Below, piece by piece: positions 8,807 to 17,197 of a DNA stretch of 64,000 nt. The notes beneath the pieces were generated by a model. It was given only the letters and a program-made list of their open reading frames with translations. It had not been told where the DNA came from and ran no database searches. This stretch comes from Paenibacillus sp. YN15 (GTDB lineage: Bacteria > Bacillota > Bacilli > Paenibacillales > NBRC-103111). Position numbers and translations under genes: made by a program. The DNA lies in the NCBI RefSeq assembly GCF_003285005.1, contig NZ_QMFA01000024.1, positions 1 through 64,000 of the forward strand, in the 5' to 3' direction. How positions within the stretch are numbered: the first letter of the stretch is position 1; each line of letters begins with the position of its first letter.

Positions 8807-10459
8807 TTATCCCCCTTTGATGCTGCTGCGGTACTCCTTGGGCGACATGCCCACATGCTTTTTGAAGCTGAAGCTGAAATAATTGGGCTCGGCATACCCC
8901 ACTTTTTCGGCGATTTCCATGGCCCGCAGGTCCGTGGTGCGGAGAAGCTCCTTGGCCGCTTCCATCCGGATATGAAGCAGGTAGGCCACGAAGGTGGTTT
9001 TCGTTTCTTTTTTGAAAATACTGCTGAAATAGCCCGCGCTGATATGGAGCTGGCTGCACACCTTGTTGATGGACAGCTCGCTGTCCCCGTAGTTGGCCCG
9101 GGTATAGGCAATAGCCTCCTCCACCAGATTATGCAGGGCGCTCTGGCGCACTACGGCGATGCTCCCCATCATCCTGGCGCAGATGCCCACCAGCCAGGCC
9201 TTGGCCTCCGCCAGAGTGCGGAACCGGTACAGCTCCGCCAGGGACGCCATATTGTCGCCGAACAGATCATCCAGATCCGCGTCGGCATCCTTGGCCGCCC
9301 GGAGCACCGCCGTTACGATTTCCATCAAATACAGTTGATATTCCTTTACGGATACCGGGGCCTCCGCCAGCCCCTGAAACAGGCTTTCGATAATATCCTT
9401 CAGCTCGTCCGCCGTTCCCGTCTTCAGACATCTGACCAGGGATTGCTCCTTCAGCTCGTCAAAGCGCATCTTTTCCACATGGCGCTGCTCCACATCGGCG
9501 ATGCTGATGACCCGGTTGCCCCCCAGTATCACCCGGTAGTCCAGAGCCAGCACCGCATCCTTGTAGGAATAGGACAGCCCCGCAGGCTCGTGGATTACCA
9601 CCCCGATGCCAATGGTCACCGTCAGTTTCAGATAGCGCTCGATGGCTTGGCGAATCTCCTCCGCCGCGGCCATAGTGGCTGCCGTCACCGCTTGAGGGTC
9701 CCGGTCCATGCTGATGGTCAGAAGCACCACCTGGCCCTGATGCAGGAACACCCGGCCCTGATTCCGCGCCGCAGCGATTTCCTCGGCAATGTTGAGGGAG
9801 GCGAAGAGCAGCAGCTCCTGATCCTCGGAGATAGAAGGTGTGTTCTCTTTGCCGGGGGTGCCTCCTGCCGCAGCCTGCCCCGCGGCATCTATGCTGATCA
9901 CGGCTGCCTGGAAGCTCTCGCCTGCCAGCCGGAGGTCGTAGAGGGCGGATTTCTCCTCCAGCTCCCTCCGCTTCAACGGCCGCATCATCAGGGTGGCCAG
10001 GAAATTCTCCCGCAGCACCGGCAGGCTTCTCCGGTAATGCTCCCGAAGCTGGGCCACGTCCCGCTTTTCCGCCGCCTCCGCATCTAGGACACCCCGCATT
10101 TTGGCCAACACAGCAGCAAGGTCTTCCGAGGAAAAGGGCTTCAGCACATATTCATCCACCGACAGCTGGAGGGCGCGCTGGGCGTATTCAAACTCATCGT
10201 AGCCGGACAGAATGATAATCCGTGTGCCGGGATAATGGCGCTTCACCTGCTCCGCCAGCTGAAGCCCGTCCATAAACGGCATCCGGATATCCGTCAACAG
10301 CAGGTCCGGGGCTTCTTTGGCGAACAGGTCCCATGCCTCCTGCCCGTTCTCCGCACTGTCCATTACCCGGAAGCCCAGGCCCGGCCAATCCGTTCCCGCC
10401 ACGATGGCCTCCCTGACCTCAAACTCATCCTCCGCCACCAAAACCGTATACAAGCTCAT
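8807..10459 (-). CDS. AraC-family response regulator (YesN type)
   Basis: Two-component response regulator of 550 residues. An N-terminal receiver domain has the acidic pocket EDE and the phospho-acceptor Asp in LLLTDIRMPFMDG (about residue 56); Lys is in VLKPFSSED. A long middle region with a degenerate cyclase-like fold leads to a C-terminal AraC helix-turn-helix pair (about residues 445-548, ending in VGMSPKEYR). The first ATG directly abuts GGGGGG, so the real start may be the TTG two codons later (10453), which gives the standard spacing and a protein beginning LYTVLVAEDE. Predicted to activate the mgl promoter at 5805-5880. Confidence 0.92.
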   Translation of the reverse strand: MSLYTVLVAEDEFEVREAIVAGTDWPGLGFRVMDSAENGQEAWDLFAKEAPDLLLTDIRMPFMDGLQLAEQVKRHYPGTRIIILSGYDEFEYAQRALQLSVDEYVLKPFSSEDLAAVLAKMRGVLDAEAAEKRDVAQLREHYRRSLPVLRENFLATLMMRPLKRRELEEKSALYDLRLAGESFQAAVISIDAAGQAAAGGTPGKENTPSISEDQELLLFASLNIAEEIAAARNQGRVFLHQGQVVLLTISMDRDPQAVTAATMAAAEEIRQAIERYLKLTVTIGIGVVIHEPAGLSYSYKDAVLALDYRVILGGNRVISIADVEQRHVEKMRFDELKEQSLVRCLKTGTADELKDIIESLFQGLAEAPVSVKEYQLYLMEIVTAVLRAAKDADADLDDLFGDNMASLAELYRFRTLAEAKAWLVGICARMMGSIAVVRQSALHNLVEEAIAYTRANYGDSELSINKVCSQLHISAGYFSSIFKKETKTTFVAYLLHIRMEAAKELLRTTDLRAMEIAEKVGYAEPNYFSFSFKKHVGMSPKEYRSSIKGG

Positions 10460-10635
10460 CCCCCCGCATCTGTAGCCGCAAAATAATCCTTATAGCTATT
10501 CCCTTATATTGTATCGATTTCCCCAGAAAAGAAAAAGCGGCGTAGCCAACCGTTCCGATCCCGAATATTGTATTGCAGGCGAACAAAGGCTCCGTCGGAT
10601 TTTGCCGCTCCGCTGAAAATCGTTGAAAATCGCAG

Positions 10636-10664
10636 TTGAAAAATCCGGCATGCTTGGCTATACT
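10636..10664 (+). promoter_or_regulatory. corA promoter
   Basis: TTGAAA (10636-10641), 17-bp spacer, TATACT (10659-10664); predicted start near 10671, giving a leader of about 240 nt before corA. Confidence 0.75.
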
Positions 10665-10670
10665 AACGAG

Positions 10671-10890
10671 TGTCTCAACAATTTATTTCCCGTTTCAAAA
10701 ATCTGATGTTTGTCGAGGTGATTGTCAGTATGGACGGAAACCCAGCGAGGTTAAGACGGATAGACGGTTTGAACATGAATACGTCAAACACCAGTTGGCA
10801 CATCCGACATACGTAGCCGGAACCTGTACCGCCTCTGGTGTTTTGCGTTGTTCCCGTTTTTAGTCTTTGCATCCGGGGATGAGCGTTAAA
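10671..10890 (+). promoter_or_regulatory. Long structured leader of corA, class unknown
   Basis: A roughly 240-nt untranslated leader with competing pairings: GTTTGA/TCAAAC (10777-10797 region) versus CAAACACCAG (10784-10793 region) with CTGGTGTTTTG (10834-10844), and GGAAC/GTTCC enclosing the region before a run of T at about 10856. I could not match it to the M-box consensus (no GUUAGGUGAGGC block) or another known class. Control by Mg2+ is an inference from the gene. Confidence 0.45.
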
Positions 10891-10907
10891 CATGAGGAGG
10901 GATGGCC

Positions 10908-11843
10908 ATGAAAGTGCGCCTGGTACAAAACGGAATTTTTACAATCATTGACGATGTGGCAAAAGCGGCATTCCCGCCGGAAAGCGGGTTTTATTGGATT
11001 GACGCCGAGGTGGAGGACCTTGTTACCCTCCAGCCGCTGTTTCAATTGCATGATCTGGCTATCGAGGACTGCCTGAACGAAGAAGAGCAGCGGCCCAAGC
11101 TGGAGATTTTCGACACCCATTATTTTATTGTGGTGAACAGCATCCGGTTTGACGACGAGGAGATTTTCCTGCGGGAGATGAACATTTTCCTGGGGAAACA
11201 TTATGTGATTACCGCCACCCGCCAGAAGCTGCGGGAAATCCGTTCCATCAAGCCCATTATGATGGAGGAAGAAATTAATTCGCCGGATAAATTCCTGTAC
11301 CATCTTCTGGACTTGGTCGTGGACAATTATTTTACAGTAGGGTACCGAATTGAATCGAAGATCGAGAAGCTGGACGAGGACATTCTGATCAACCCCCGCA
11401 AATCCCATCAGAACGAGATCATCGGCTTGCGCAGCGAGATCATGTGGCTGAAGAATGTGCTGGGGCCGCAGAAGAATGTGATAATGGCTCTAACCAAGAA
11501 GGATCTCCGGCTCATCAACGAAAACCTGCAGAAGTATTTTGATGATATCTACGAAAATGCCGTTAAAATTCATGAAACCTTCGATACCTTCCGGGACCTG
11601 ATCGGGAACTTGCGGGAAGCTTACCAGCTTTCCCTGTCCAACCGGATGAACGATATTATGCGCATGTTTACGGCGCTGACCACCATTTTTATGCCCATGA
11701 CCATCATCACCGGCTTGTACGGCATGAACTTCGACAATATGCCGGAGACGCATTGGAAGTACGGCTATTACGGCGTGCTTGGCCTGCTGGTTGGCATTGG
11801 CGCTGCCATGTTCTACCTGTTCCGCAAAAAAGAATGGCTGTAA
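10908..11843 (+). CDS. corA: CorA family magnesium/cobalt channel
   Basis: Pentameric inner-membrane channel for Mg2+ and other divalent cations. The 311-residue product has the long soluble N-terminal funnel and two C-terminal membrane helices; the signature GMN (YGMNF, about residues 271-275) ends the first helix, followed by a short acidic loop and a basic C-terminal tail. The start at 10908 lies 7 nt after GAGGAGGG; an ATG at 10902 abuts the site. Monocistronic: own promoter, long leader, and a strong terminator after the stop. Confidence 0.94.
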   Translation: MKVRLVQNGIFTIIDDVAKAAFPPESGFYWIDAEVEDLVTLQPLFQLHDLAIEDCLNEEEQRPKLEIFDTHYFIVVNSIRFDDEEIFLREMNIFLGKHYVITATRQKLREIRSIKPIMMEEEINSPDKFLYHLLDLVVDNYFTVGYRIESKIEKLDEDILINPRKSHQNEIIGLRSEIMWLKNVLGPQKNVIMALTKKDLRLINENLQKYFDDIYENAVKIHETFDTFRDLIGNLREAYQLSLSNRMNDIMRMFTALTTIFMPMTIITGLYGMNFDNMPETHWKYGYYGVLGLLVGIGAAMFYLFRKKEWL

Positions 11844-11868
11844 AGCCCGACCGGCAACTGACCGCAAA

Positions 11869-11898
11869 ACGGAGGCGCATGATGCGCCCCCGTTTTTT
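11869..11898 (+). terminator. corA terminator
   Basis: ACGGAGGCGCAT and ATGCGCCCCCGT pair over 12 positions with one mismatch, followed by seven T. Confidence 0.9.
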
Positions 11899-11982
11899 TG
11901 TGTCCTGCGGTGTTTGCCTGCTGCAATGTTTGCCGCTTCTTCATTGTCTGCGTCTGCGGCCCCGGTGCTCCCGTTCCTGCGG

Positions 11983-13032
11983 TTAGCCCGCTTCCTCTTC
12001 CAAGGCCGGTTCCTCCGGGGCCGGGCCTTCGGCTGCCTCCGCAGCCATAGCATGGTTCAGCCGCATACGCAGAAGACGGAGCTTTTCGTACAGATTGCCA
12101 AGATCCTGTCCCTCCAGCTCTTCCCCGGTATACCACTCCTGAAAGACAGGCTTCAGAAGGCGCGAGCCATGTTTGTTGAACAGCTCCCCGGCGGCGGCCA
12201 GCTTGTCTGCATCCATTCCGGTCAGCTCCGCGGCAACAATCGGCTCCATATTATATCCTTGCTGATCCAGCTCCTCCAGAAGCAGAACCAGCTCCCTGCG
12301 GGGCAGTCTGGTGATTTCCGCCAGCTCCTTCAGCGTAAGTCCCGCTTCCACTCCCTCCAGCACCAAACGGCGGACCCGCTCCCTTTGCTCCTCCTGCTCC
12401 TCCTTCAGCTTAAGCTGGCGGACCAGCCAGGCCTCAAACTCCCTCTGCTCCACTTTGCCATAAACCCAGTTGAGGGGAAAACCGCCCATACGCTCCTGCT
12501 CCCTGCCCCCGGTTATGGCCAACAGCTCATGGCCGTATGCCTCCGCTTTGCGCTTGCCAAAGCCGGGAATTTGCCGCAGCTCCTCCACCGTCGCGGGAAG
12601 AAAGGCGCAAACCATGTGCAGCATCCGGTTAGTGGCCACAATATAAGCGGATTTATTCTCCTTCTGGGCCAGCTGCATCCTCCATTTGCGCAGCTCCTGA
12701 AAAAGCTCAGGATCATGATGGGTCTCCGCATAAAATTGCAGCATCAGCTGCTCCCTGGATTTGGCTCCTTCGCCGGAGGTTTGCAGGCTGGTATCCACCA
12801 GCGGGTAATAGCCGGCCAGCCGCTTCTGCCATAACCCCTCCCGGTAGGCCTGGAGCATATCCTTCCACGCCGGCCCCTCAAACCAGTCCTCCTGCCCGCC
12901 TTTGCCGTCCCGGCTCTCCCCGGTCCACAAAACCCGGAACGCCCCCTGATGCTCCGTGATGGATACCTGGGCCGTAACTGACGAGCCATCCTCGCTGCGG
13001 CATTCCAATGTGCTCAAAAAAATCAGCTGCAT
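11983..13032 (-). CDS. HRDC-domain protein
   Basis: A 349-residue cytoplasmic protein. Residues about 110-174 form an HRDC domain (FQELRKWRMQLAQ, MLHMVCAFLPATVEEL, IPGFGKRKAEAYG), the nucleic-acid-binding module of RecQ helicases and RNase D. No helicase or nuclease domain is present. The C-terminal part (about 235-330) has helix-turn-helix-like segments (LTLKELAEITRLPRRELVLLL cut to LTLKELAEITRLPRREL) followed by an acidic Glu/Ala tail. AGGAGG lies 8 nt before the ATG. Its promoter is separated from the gene by a strong terminator, so it may be attenuated. The biological role is not known; helicase-assisting or DNA-binding functions are possible. Confidence 0.8.
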   Translation of the reverse strand: MQLIFLSTLECRSEDGSSVTAQVSITEHQGAFRVLWTGESRDGKGGQEDWFEGPAWKDMLQAYREGLWQKRLAGYYPLVDTSLQTSGEGAKSREQLMLQFYAETHHDPELFQELRKWRMQLAQKENKSAYIVATNRMLHMVCAFLPATVEELRQIPGFGKRKAEAYGHELLAITGGREQERMGGFPLNWVYGKVEQREFEAWLVRQLKLKEEQEEQRERVRRLVLEGVEAGLTLKELAEITRLPRRELVLLLEELDQQGYNMEPIVAAELTGMDADKLAAAGELFNKHGSRLLKPVFQEWYTGEELEGQDLGNLYEKLRLLRMRLNHAMAAEAAEGPAPEEPALEEEAG

Positions 13033-13088
13033 CCTCTTCTCCTCCTAAGCTGGTTATGGCTTCAAGCCGCCCGGCCCGGCATCAAGCG

Positions 13089-13132
13089 CAAAAAAAAGCA
13101 CCCCTCACGCCAGACCAGGCGCAAGAGGTGCT
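13089..13132 (-). terminator. Strong terminator upstream of the HRDC gene
   Basis: Minus strand AGCACCTCTTGCGCC, loop TGGTCT, GGCGTGAGGGGTGCT (15 paired positions) then eight T. It lies between a good promoter (13158-13186) and the gene start at 13032. Confidence 0.85.
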
Positions 13133-13138
13133 TCCTCC

Positions 13139-13186
13139 GTAACTTGAAGTTACCTATACTTTAGCATATGTTCCGGATGCTGGCAA
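13139..13186 (-). promoter_or_regulatory. Promoter with palindromic operator for the HRDC gene or a short RNA
   Basis: Minus strand -35 TTGCCA (13181-13186), 17-bp spacer, -10 TAAAGT (13158-13163). The perfect palindrome GTAACTTGAAGTTAC (13139-13153) covers the predicted start site, so it could be a repressor operator or a first small hairpin of the transcript. Confidence 0.55.
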
Positions 13187-13339
13187 TAGGGGAGGGAATT
13201 CTTTTAGGCAACCGGTAGCGGCTGTCGGTAACCTCCGGACGGAGGGAGAGGCTGACGGCATCCCTCCGAACAGCGGGTAGCGCGGCTGACGGGCCTGACG
13301 ACCCCCTCCGAACAGCGGTAGCAGCTGATCGCCCCCCTC

Positions 13340-13530
13340 CTCAAGGAGGTATATATGAAATTTCGAGTACATTTCCCCCAATAGGGCCGATTTGGGTACG
13401 TTGGAAATGAAATATCATACATATTTCCTGGGATATGGCCATTTAGAGCCGATTGTGTATGAAATTTCAAGTATAACACTGCTCTCAGAGCCAATTTGGT
13501 CCAACTGTATATGAAATTTCGAGTATAACT
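13340..13530. repeat. Cluster of TATGAAATTTC repeats
   Basis: TATATGAAATTTCGAGTA occurs near 13354 and 13508, TGTATGAAATTTCAAGTATA near 13456, with a related inverted form near 13405. The stretch from 13190 to about 13530 is repeat DNA; reading frames across it look accidental. Confidence 0.65.
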
Positions 13531-13616
13531 CGTAACTTCACAGATGCCGCACACTTTTGTCCTGGTTCGGCCCCCTTCTGTTAGAATCTCCATGGCCTCG
13601 CGGCTATCGTCAAGAA

Positions 13617-13687
13617 GGAGCAAATAGATCGATACGATACAATAGGGGCATAAGTTGCTCCACATTGTATCGTATTTTTCGCAACTT
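13617..13687 (+). other. Possible RNA pseudoknot or switch
   Basis: GGAGCAA (13617-13623) pairs with TTGCTCC (13655-13661), and ATACGATACAAT (13632-13643) pairs with ATTGTATCGTAT (13664-13675). The interleaved order is that of an H-type pseudoknot, followed by a short T-run. AAGTTGC (about 13652-13658) could instead pair with GCAACTT (13681-13687). From 13690 to 14130 I see only a few small hairpins (for example near 13770) and no gene. Confidence 0.4.
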
Positions 13688-14139
13688 GCTGGCTGCTGAA
13701 CCGGCAGGGCTAAGCCCAAGGGAGATGGGGGCAGGAGCCGGGTTTTCGTGTCCAGGTTTTGTATGCGTCAGGAGGACAAATCCTCCTGGAATGTCCGTTG
13801 GAAAGTGGACATGGAGGTAAATAGGGATCGCTCGGCAGGTATGTCTATATGTAGCGGTTGAACAGATCATATTCTCCATATATTGTGTTTTGTGAAAAAA
13901 GTAGAGGGAGAAAGAGCTGCTAAGCACATGTCCACCTTGTGAAAGACAAATTTCGCAAAATGTCTACTGCGAAAGAACAAAACTATAGAGCATTCACATT
14001 AGAATCACGCATGGCCCGCTATTTTCGGCGTAAATACTTTTTGGCAGAGCAGCCAGCAAAGGTTGAAGTCCGGATTATTTTACCGGGAGAAAGCCTCTAT
14101 GGTATGATGAAGCCACCAACAGACGGGAGGTTCAAACGG

Positions 14140-14442
14140 ATGACCGCTGCCAACCAATTGGATTTTCTATATGACATAACGGAGGAGACCTCCACCCGCT
14201 TTGTCAGCTTTGTCGGCCCCAGCGTGAAGCGGTTTGATCTGGCCATTATCTCTACTGCCCGGTTCTTCGGCAAAAAGCTGGTGGCGGACCTGCAAACCGG
14301 CAAAACCGCCATACTGGGTCCCGACGATCTGAAGGAGGAGGAGTATCTGGAGCATATTTACCAGTTGGCCACAGACGAAGCCGAGGAGCTGCGGGCCTTT
14401 TTGTCGGAAATAATCGGGGACATCAGCTTCACCGATATTTAG
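14140..14442 (+). CDS. DUF3055/SAV0927-like protein
   Basis: A 100-residue protein conserved in Firmicutes, recognised from FLYDITEETSTRFVSFVG and the HIYQLATDEAEELRAFL helix. Function unknown; it is predicted soluble and mixed alpha/beta. A longer in-frame reading from 13939 exists, but GGGAGG sits 9 nt before the ATG at 14140 and the upstream residues look unlike coding sequence. It converges on ilvD with a shared bidirectional terminator. The family name is from memory and should be treated as probable. Confidence 0.75.
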   Translation: MTAANQLDFLYDITEETSTRFVSFVGPSVKRFDLAIISTARFFGKKLVADLQTGKTAILGPDDLKEEEYLEHIYQLATDEAEELRAFLSEIIGDISFTDI

Positions 14443-14542
14443 AGCAGCTGTACTTGGGCCTAGCCGCCCCACCGCGGACCGCACCCTCGCCGTCAGTCCC
14501 GTTAGCCAACCACCCGCCAATCGCCACCGCCGACGCACGCAC

Positions 14543-14590
14543 AAAAAGCTGCTTCCCCAAGCCGTCAACCGGCCGGGCAAGCAGCTTTTT
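14543..14590. terminator. Bidirectional terminator between the DUF3055 gene and ilvD
   Basis: AAAAAGCTGCTT (14543-14554) and AAGCAGCTTTTT (14579-14590) are perfect complements with A- and T-runs on the two outer sides. Confidence 0.85.
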
Positions 14591-14606
14591 AGATTCAGCG
14601 GATTCC

Positions 14607-16292
14607 TTAAATCTTCAGCACGCCGCCGGAGCTGGCGTTGGTCACCAGCTTGGAGTAGCGGGCCAGATAACCCGTCTTCACCTTGGGCTCGAAGCCCTTC
14701 CACGCCGCGCGGCGCTTCTCCAGCTCCTCGTCGCTCACCTTCAGCGTAATGGTGCGGTTGGCCAGATCAATCTCAATGGTATCCCCATCCTCGACAAAAG
14801 CGATGGGACCGCCCTCCGCCGCTTCCGGCGATACGTGGCCGATGCTGATGCCGCGGGACGCTCCGGAGAAGCGGCCGTCGGTCAGCAGGGCCACCTTGGC
14901 GCCAAGACCCATGCCGGAAATCTGCGAGGTGGGAGCCAGCATCTCCGGCATGCCGGGGCCGCCCTTGGGCCCCTCATACCGGACGATGACCACATGTCCG
15001 GCCTGCACCTTGCCGCTGGCGATGCCCGCCAGTGTCTCATCCTGGGAGTTGAAGCAGATGGCCTTGCCGGAGAAGAAGCTGCCCACGGACTTGTCCACGG
15101 CGCCAACCTTGATGACGCAGCCTTCCGGCGCAATATTGCCGAACAGCACGGACAGGCCGCCCTGCGGGCTGTGGGGGTTGTCCAACGGCCGGATGACCTC
15201 GTGGTTCTTGATCTCGCAGCCCTCCACATTTTCCCGCAGCGTCTTGCCGGTTACCGTCAAACAGCTGCCGTCCAGCACGCCTTCCTTCTTGAACAGCTCG
15301 TTCAGGATAGCGCTGATACCGCCTGCATGATGGACATCCTCAATATGATAGTCCGATGCCGGGGCGATTTTTGCCAGATGGGGAACCACCTTGGCCTTCT
15401 CATTGATCCGGGAGACGGAATATTCAATTCCCGCTTCCTGGGCCAGAGCCAGGGTATGCAGCACCGTATTGGTGGACCCGCCCATAGCCATGTCCAAAGC
15501 GAACGCATTGTCAATAGCCCGCTCTGTTACAATATCCCGGGGCTTCAGATCCAGCTCAATGATCTTCATCAATTGCTTGGCGGAGCGCTTCACGAACTCC
15601 TTGCGCTCATCCCAGGTAGCCAGAATCGTGCCGTTGCCCGGCAGCGCCAGACCCAGGCCCTCCGCCAGACAGTTCATGGAGTTGGCGGTAAACATGCCGG
15701 AGCAGGAGCCGCAGGACGGACAGCCGTAACGCTCCAGCTCGTCCAGGGTTTTGTCGTCGATAATGCCCGCTTGGTGGGCGCCCACACCCTCGAATACGCT
15801 GTTCAGGTTAATGGAGCGGCCGTTCTTGTCCTTGCCCGCCGCCATAGGTCCGCCGCTGACGAAAATGGTGGGAATGTTCAGACGCAGAGCGGCCATCATC
15901 ATGCCCGGGGTAATCTTGTCGCAGTTGGGGATGCAGACCATGCCGTCAAACCAGTGGGCGGCCACCACCGTCTCCACCGAATCGGCGATAATCTCGCGGC
16001 TGGGCAGCGAATAGCGCATGCCGATATGACCCATGGCAATGCCGTCGTCCACGCCGATGGTATTGAACTCGAAGGGCACGCCGCCGGCCTCGCGGATGGC
16101 TTCCTTGACGATTTTGCCGAATTCCTGGAGGTGCACATGGCCCGGCACGATATCAATATATGAATTGCATACCGCGATAAAAGGCTTTCCGAAATCTTCC
16201 TCTTTCACGCCTGCGGCCCGGAGCAGACTGCGGTGCGGCGCGCGGTCAAAACCCTTGGTGATCATATCGCTGCGTTTTGAACCTTTTAACAT
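14607..16292 (-). CDS. ilvD: Dihydroxy-acid dehydratase
   Basis: Iron-sulfur dehydratase that converts 2,3-dihydroxy-isovalerate and -methylvalerate to the 2-keto acids in valine and isoleucine synthesis. The 561-residue product is full length. The cluster ligand cysteines are visible in [12 protein letters not shown] and [18 protein letters not shown]. The C-terminal half has [12 protein letters not shown] and [26 protein letters not shown] precedes the ATG at 16292 by about 11 nt. It stands alone, with no other ilv or leu genes beside it. Confidence 0.96.
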   Translation of the reverse strand: MLKGSKRSDMITKGFDRAPHRSLLRAAGVKEEDFGKPFIAVCNSYIDIVPGHVHLQEFGKIVKEAIREAGGVPFEFNTIGVDDGIAMGHIGMRYSLPSREIIADSVETVVAAHWFDGMVCIPNCDKITPGMMMAALRLNIPTIFVSGGPMAAGKDKNGRSINLNSVFEGVGAHQAGIIDDKTLDELERYGCPSCGSCSGMFTANSMNCLAEGLGLALPGNGTILATWDERKEFVKRSAKQLMKIIELDLKPRDIVTERAIDNAFALDMAMGGSTNTVLHTLALAQEAGIEYSVSRINEKAKVVPHLAKIAPASDYHIEDVHHAGGISAILNELFKKEGVLDGSCLTVTGKTLRENVEGCEIKNHEVIRPLDNPHSPQGGLSVLFGNIAPEGCVIKVGAVDKSVGSFFSGKAICFNSQDETLAGIASGKVQAGHVVIVRYEGPKGGPGMPEMLAPTSQISGMGLGAKVALLTDGRFSGASRGISIGHVSPEAAEGGPIAFVEDGDTIEIDLANRTITLKVSDEELEKRRAAWKGFEPKVKTGYLARYSKLVTNASSGGVLKI

Positions 16293-16379
16293 GATGCAAA
16301 AATCTCCTTCCTGCAATCCATAGTTTTATGTTTTTACAATTTTAGCACGTTTAAGCGCAAAAGAAAATCCGAATTCACC

Positions 16380-17090
16380 TGGAACACAGGACAAGCTCAA
16401 TAGACGAACCGCGAAAACGCAAAACATCCGTGCTGATGCCATTACCCTGACCTGGAAGATTGCAGCGGCAAATATTTGAAAATGGGAAGGAGCAGCAATC
16501 CGAAGTACGCCAGAGGGTATAAAGAACAGCTGAGGGCCGCGCCAAGCAGGAAGGACACCCCGTGACTGTAAAAGGCAAGGACAAGCTCAAGGGCCGTGGG
16601 CGTTCGTTCGAAGGCTCCCACTCTCCTCCCCCTCCGACCATTCCCTGCCCGAGTCGGATGCTGCTGACGGTTCACCGGCCTCCTTGGATTCCTTCACACC
16701 TACAGCCGACACCTCTTCTGCTGCCGTTTCACCAGCCTCTCCGGACTCCCTCCCGCGCCCAGCCGGCACCTCTGCCTCCGCCCAGAATCCGGACCAAATC
16801 CCCCTGGGAGTCCACATCCAATCCCGAGAAGGGCTCATCCATCAAGAGCAGGGCCGGCTGCTCCAGCATAGCCTGCATGATGCCCACCTTCTGCAGCATC
16901 CCCTTGGAAAAGAACCGGATGGGCGCATCCTTGGCTTGCTCCAGCCTGCACAAGAGAAGCAGCTCGCCGATTCACTCTCGGAGACGGCTCTTGTCCATGC
17001 CGCGCACCGCCCCCATGTGCTCCAGATATTCCGCCGGACTGAAGCGGAGGTGGCGTCATTCCGTAAAGTCCCCACTTTCCCTTAATGTGA
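16380..17090 (-). pseudogene. Decayed ABC exporter (ATPase and permease remnants)
   Basis: On the minus strand, 16815-17055 reads an ABC ATPase segment: FSPAEYLEHMGAVRGMDKSR, an in-frame TGA, then LCRLEQAKDAPIRFFSKG, QKVGIMQAMLEQPALLLMDE and PFSGLDVDSQGDLVRIL. That is the signature-to-Walker B part of a CcmA/YxlF-type ATPase, lacking Walker A. Further on, 16445-16600 reads a hydrophobic stretch (VSFLLGAALSCSLYPLAYFG) resembling a permease end. Stops and frame changes separate the pieces, so this is an old inactivated exporter. There is no other gene between ilvD and the chemoreceptor terminator. Confidence 0.75.
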
Positions 17091-17095
17091 AAACC

Positions 17096-17134
17096 TTAAA
17101 ACAAAAACCGCCTCGCTGTAAAGAGCGAAGCGGT
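17096..17134 (-). terminator. Terminator of the chemoreceptor gene
   Basis: Minus strand ACCGCTTCGCT, loop CTTTAC, AGCGAGGCGGT followed by T5. Confidence 0.85.
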
Positions 17135-17197
17135 TGATGCGGCATGATTCGTGTATGATTGCTTCGGCGGCGCCTAGTCCAATCCTTGGTCCGGCCG

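Noticed and set aside
7064-10087. Very long plus-strand reading frame of about 1,000 codons
   Set aside because: It is antisense to the well-supported kinase and regulator genes in a GC-rich region, where long shadow frames are expected.
10671-10890. M-box (ykoK) magnesium riboswitch
   Set aside because: The position upstream of corA fits, but the conserved GUUAGGUGAGGC and related blocks are not present, so the class was left open.
13204-13719. Open reading frame of 171 codons on the minus strand
   Set aside because: It runs through the TATGAAATTTC repeat cluster and the pseudoknot-like segment; its product is repetitive and Cys/Arg-rich, with no ribosome binding site or homology.
13939-14139. 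Upstream extension of the DUF3055 gene
   Set aside because: The frame is open, but a GGGAGG site 9 nt before 14140 and the length of known family members favour the shorter protein.
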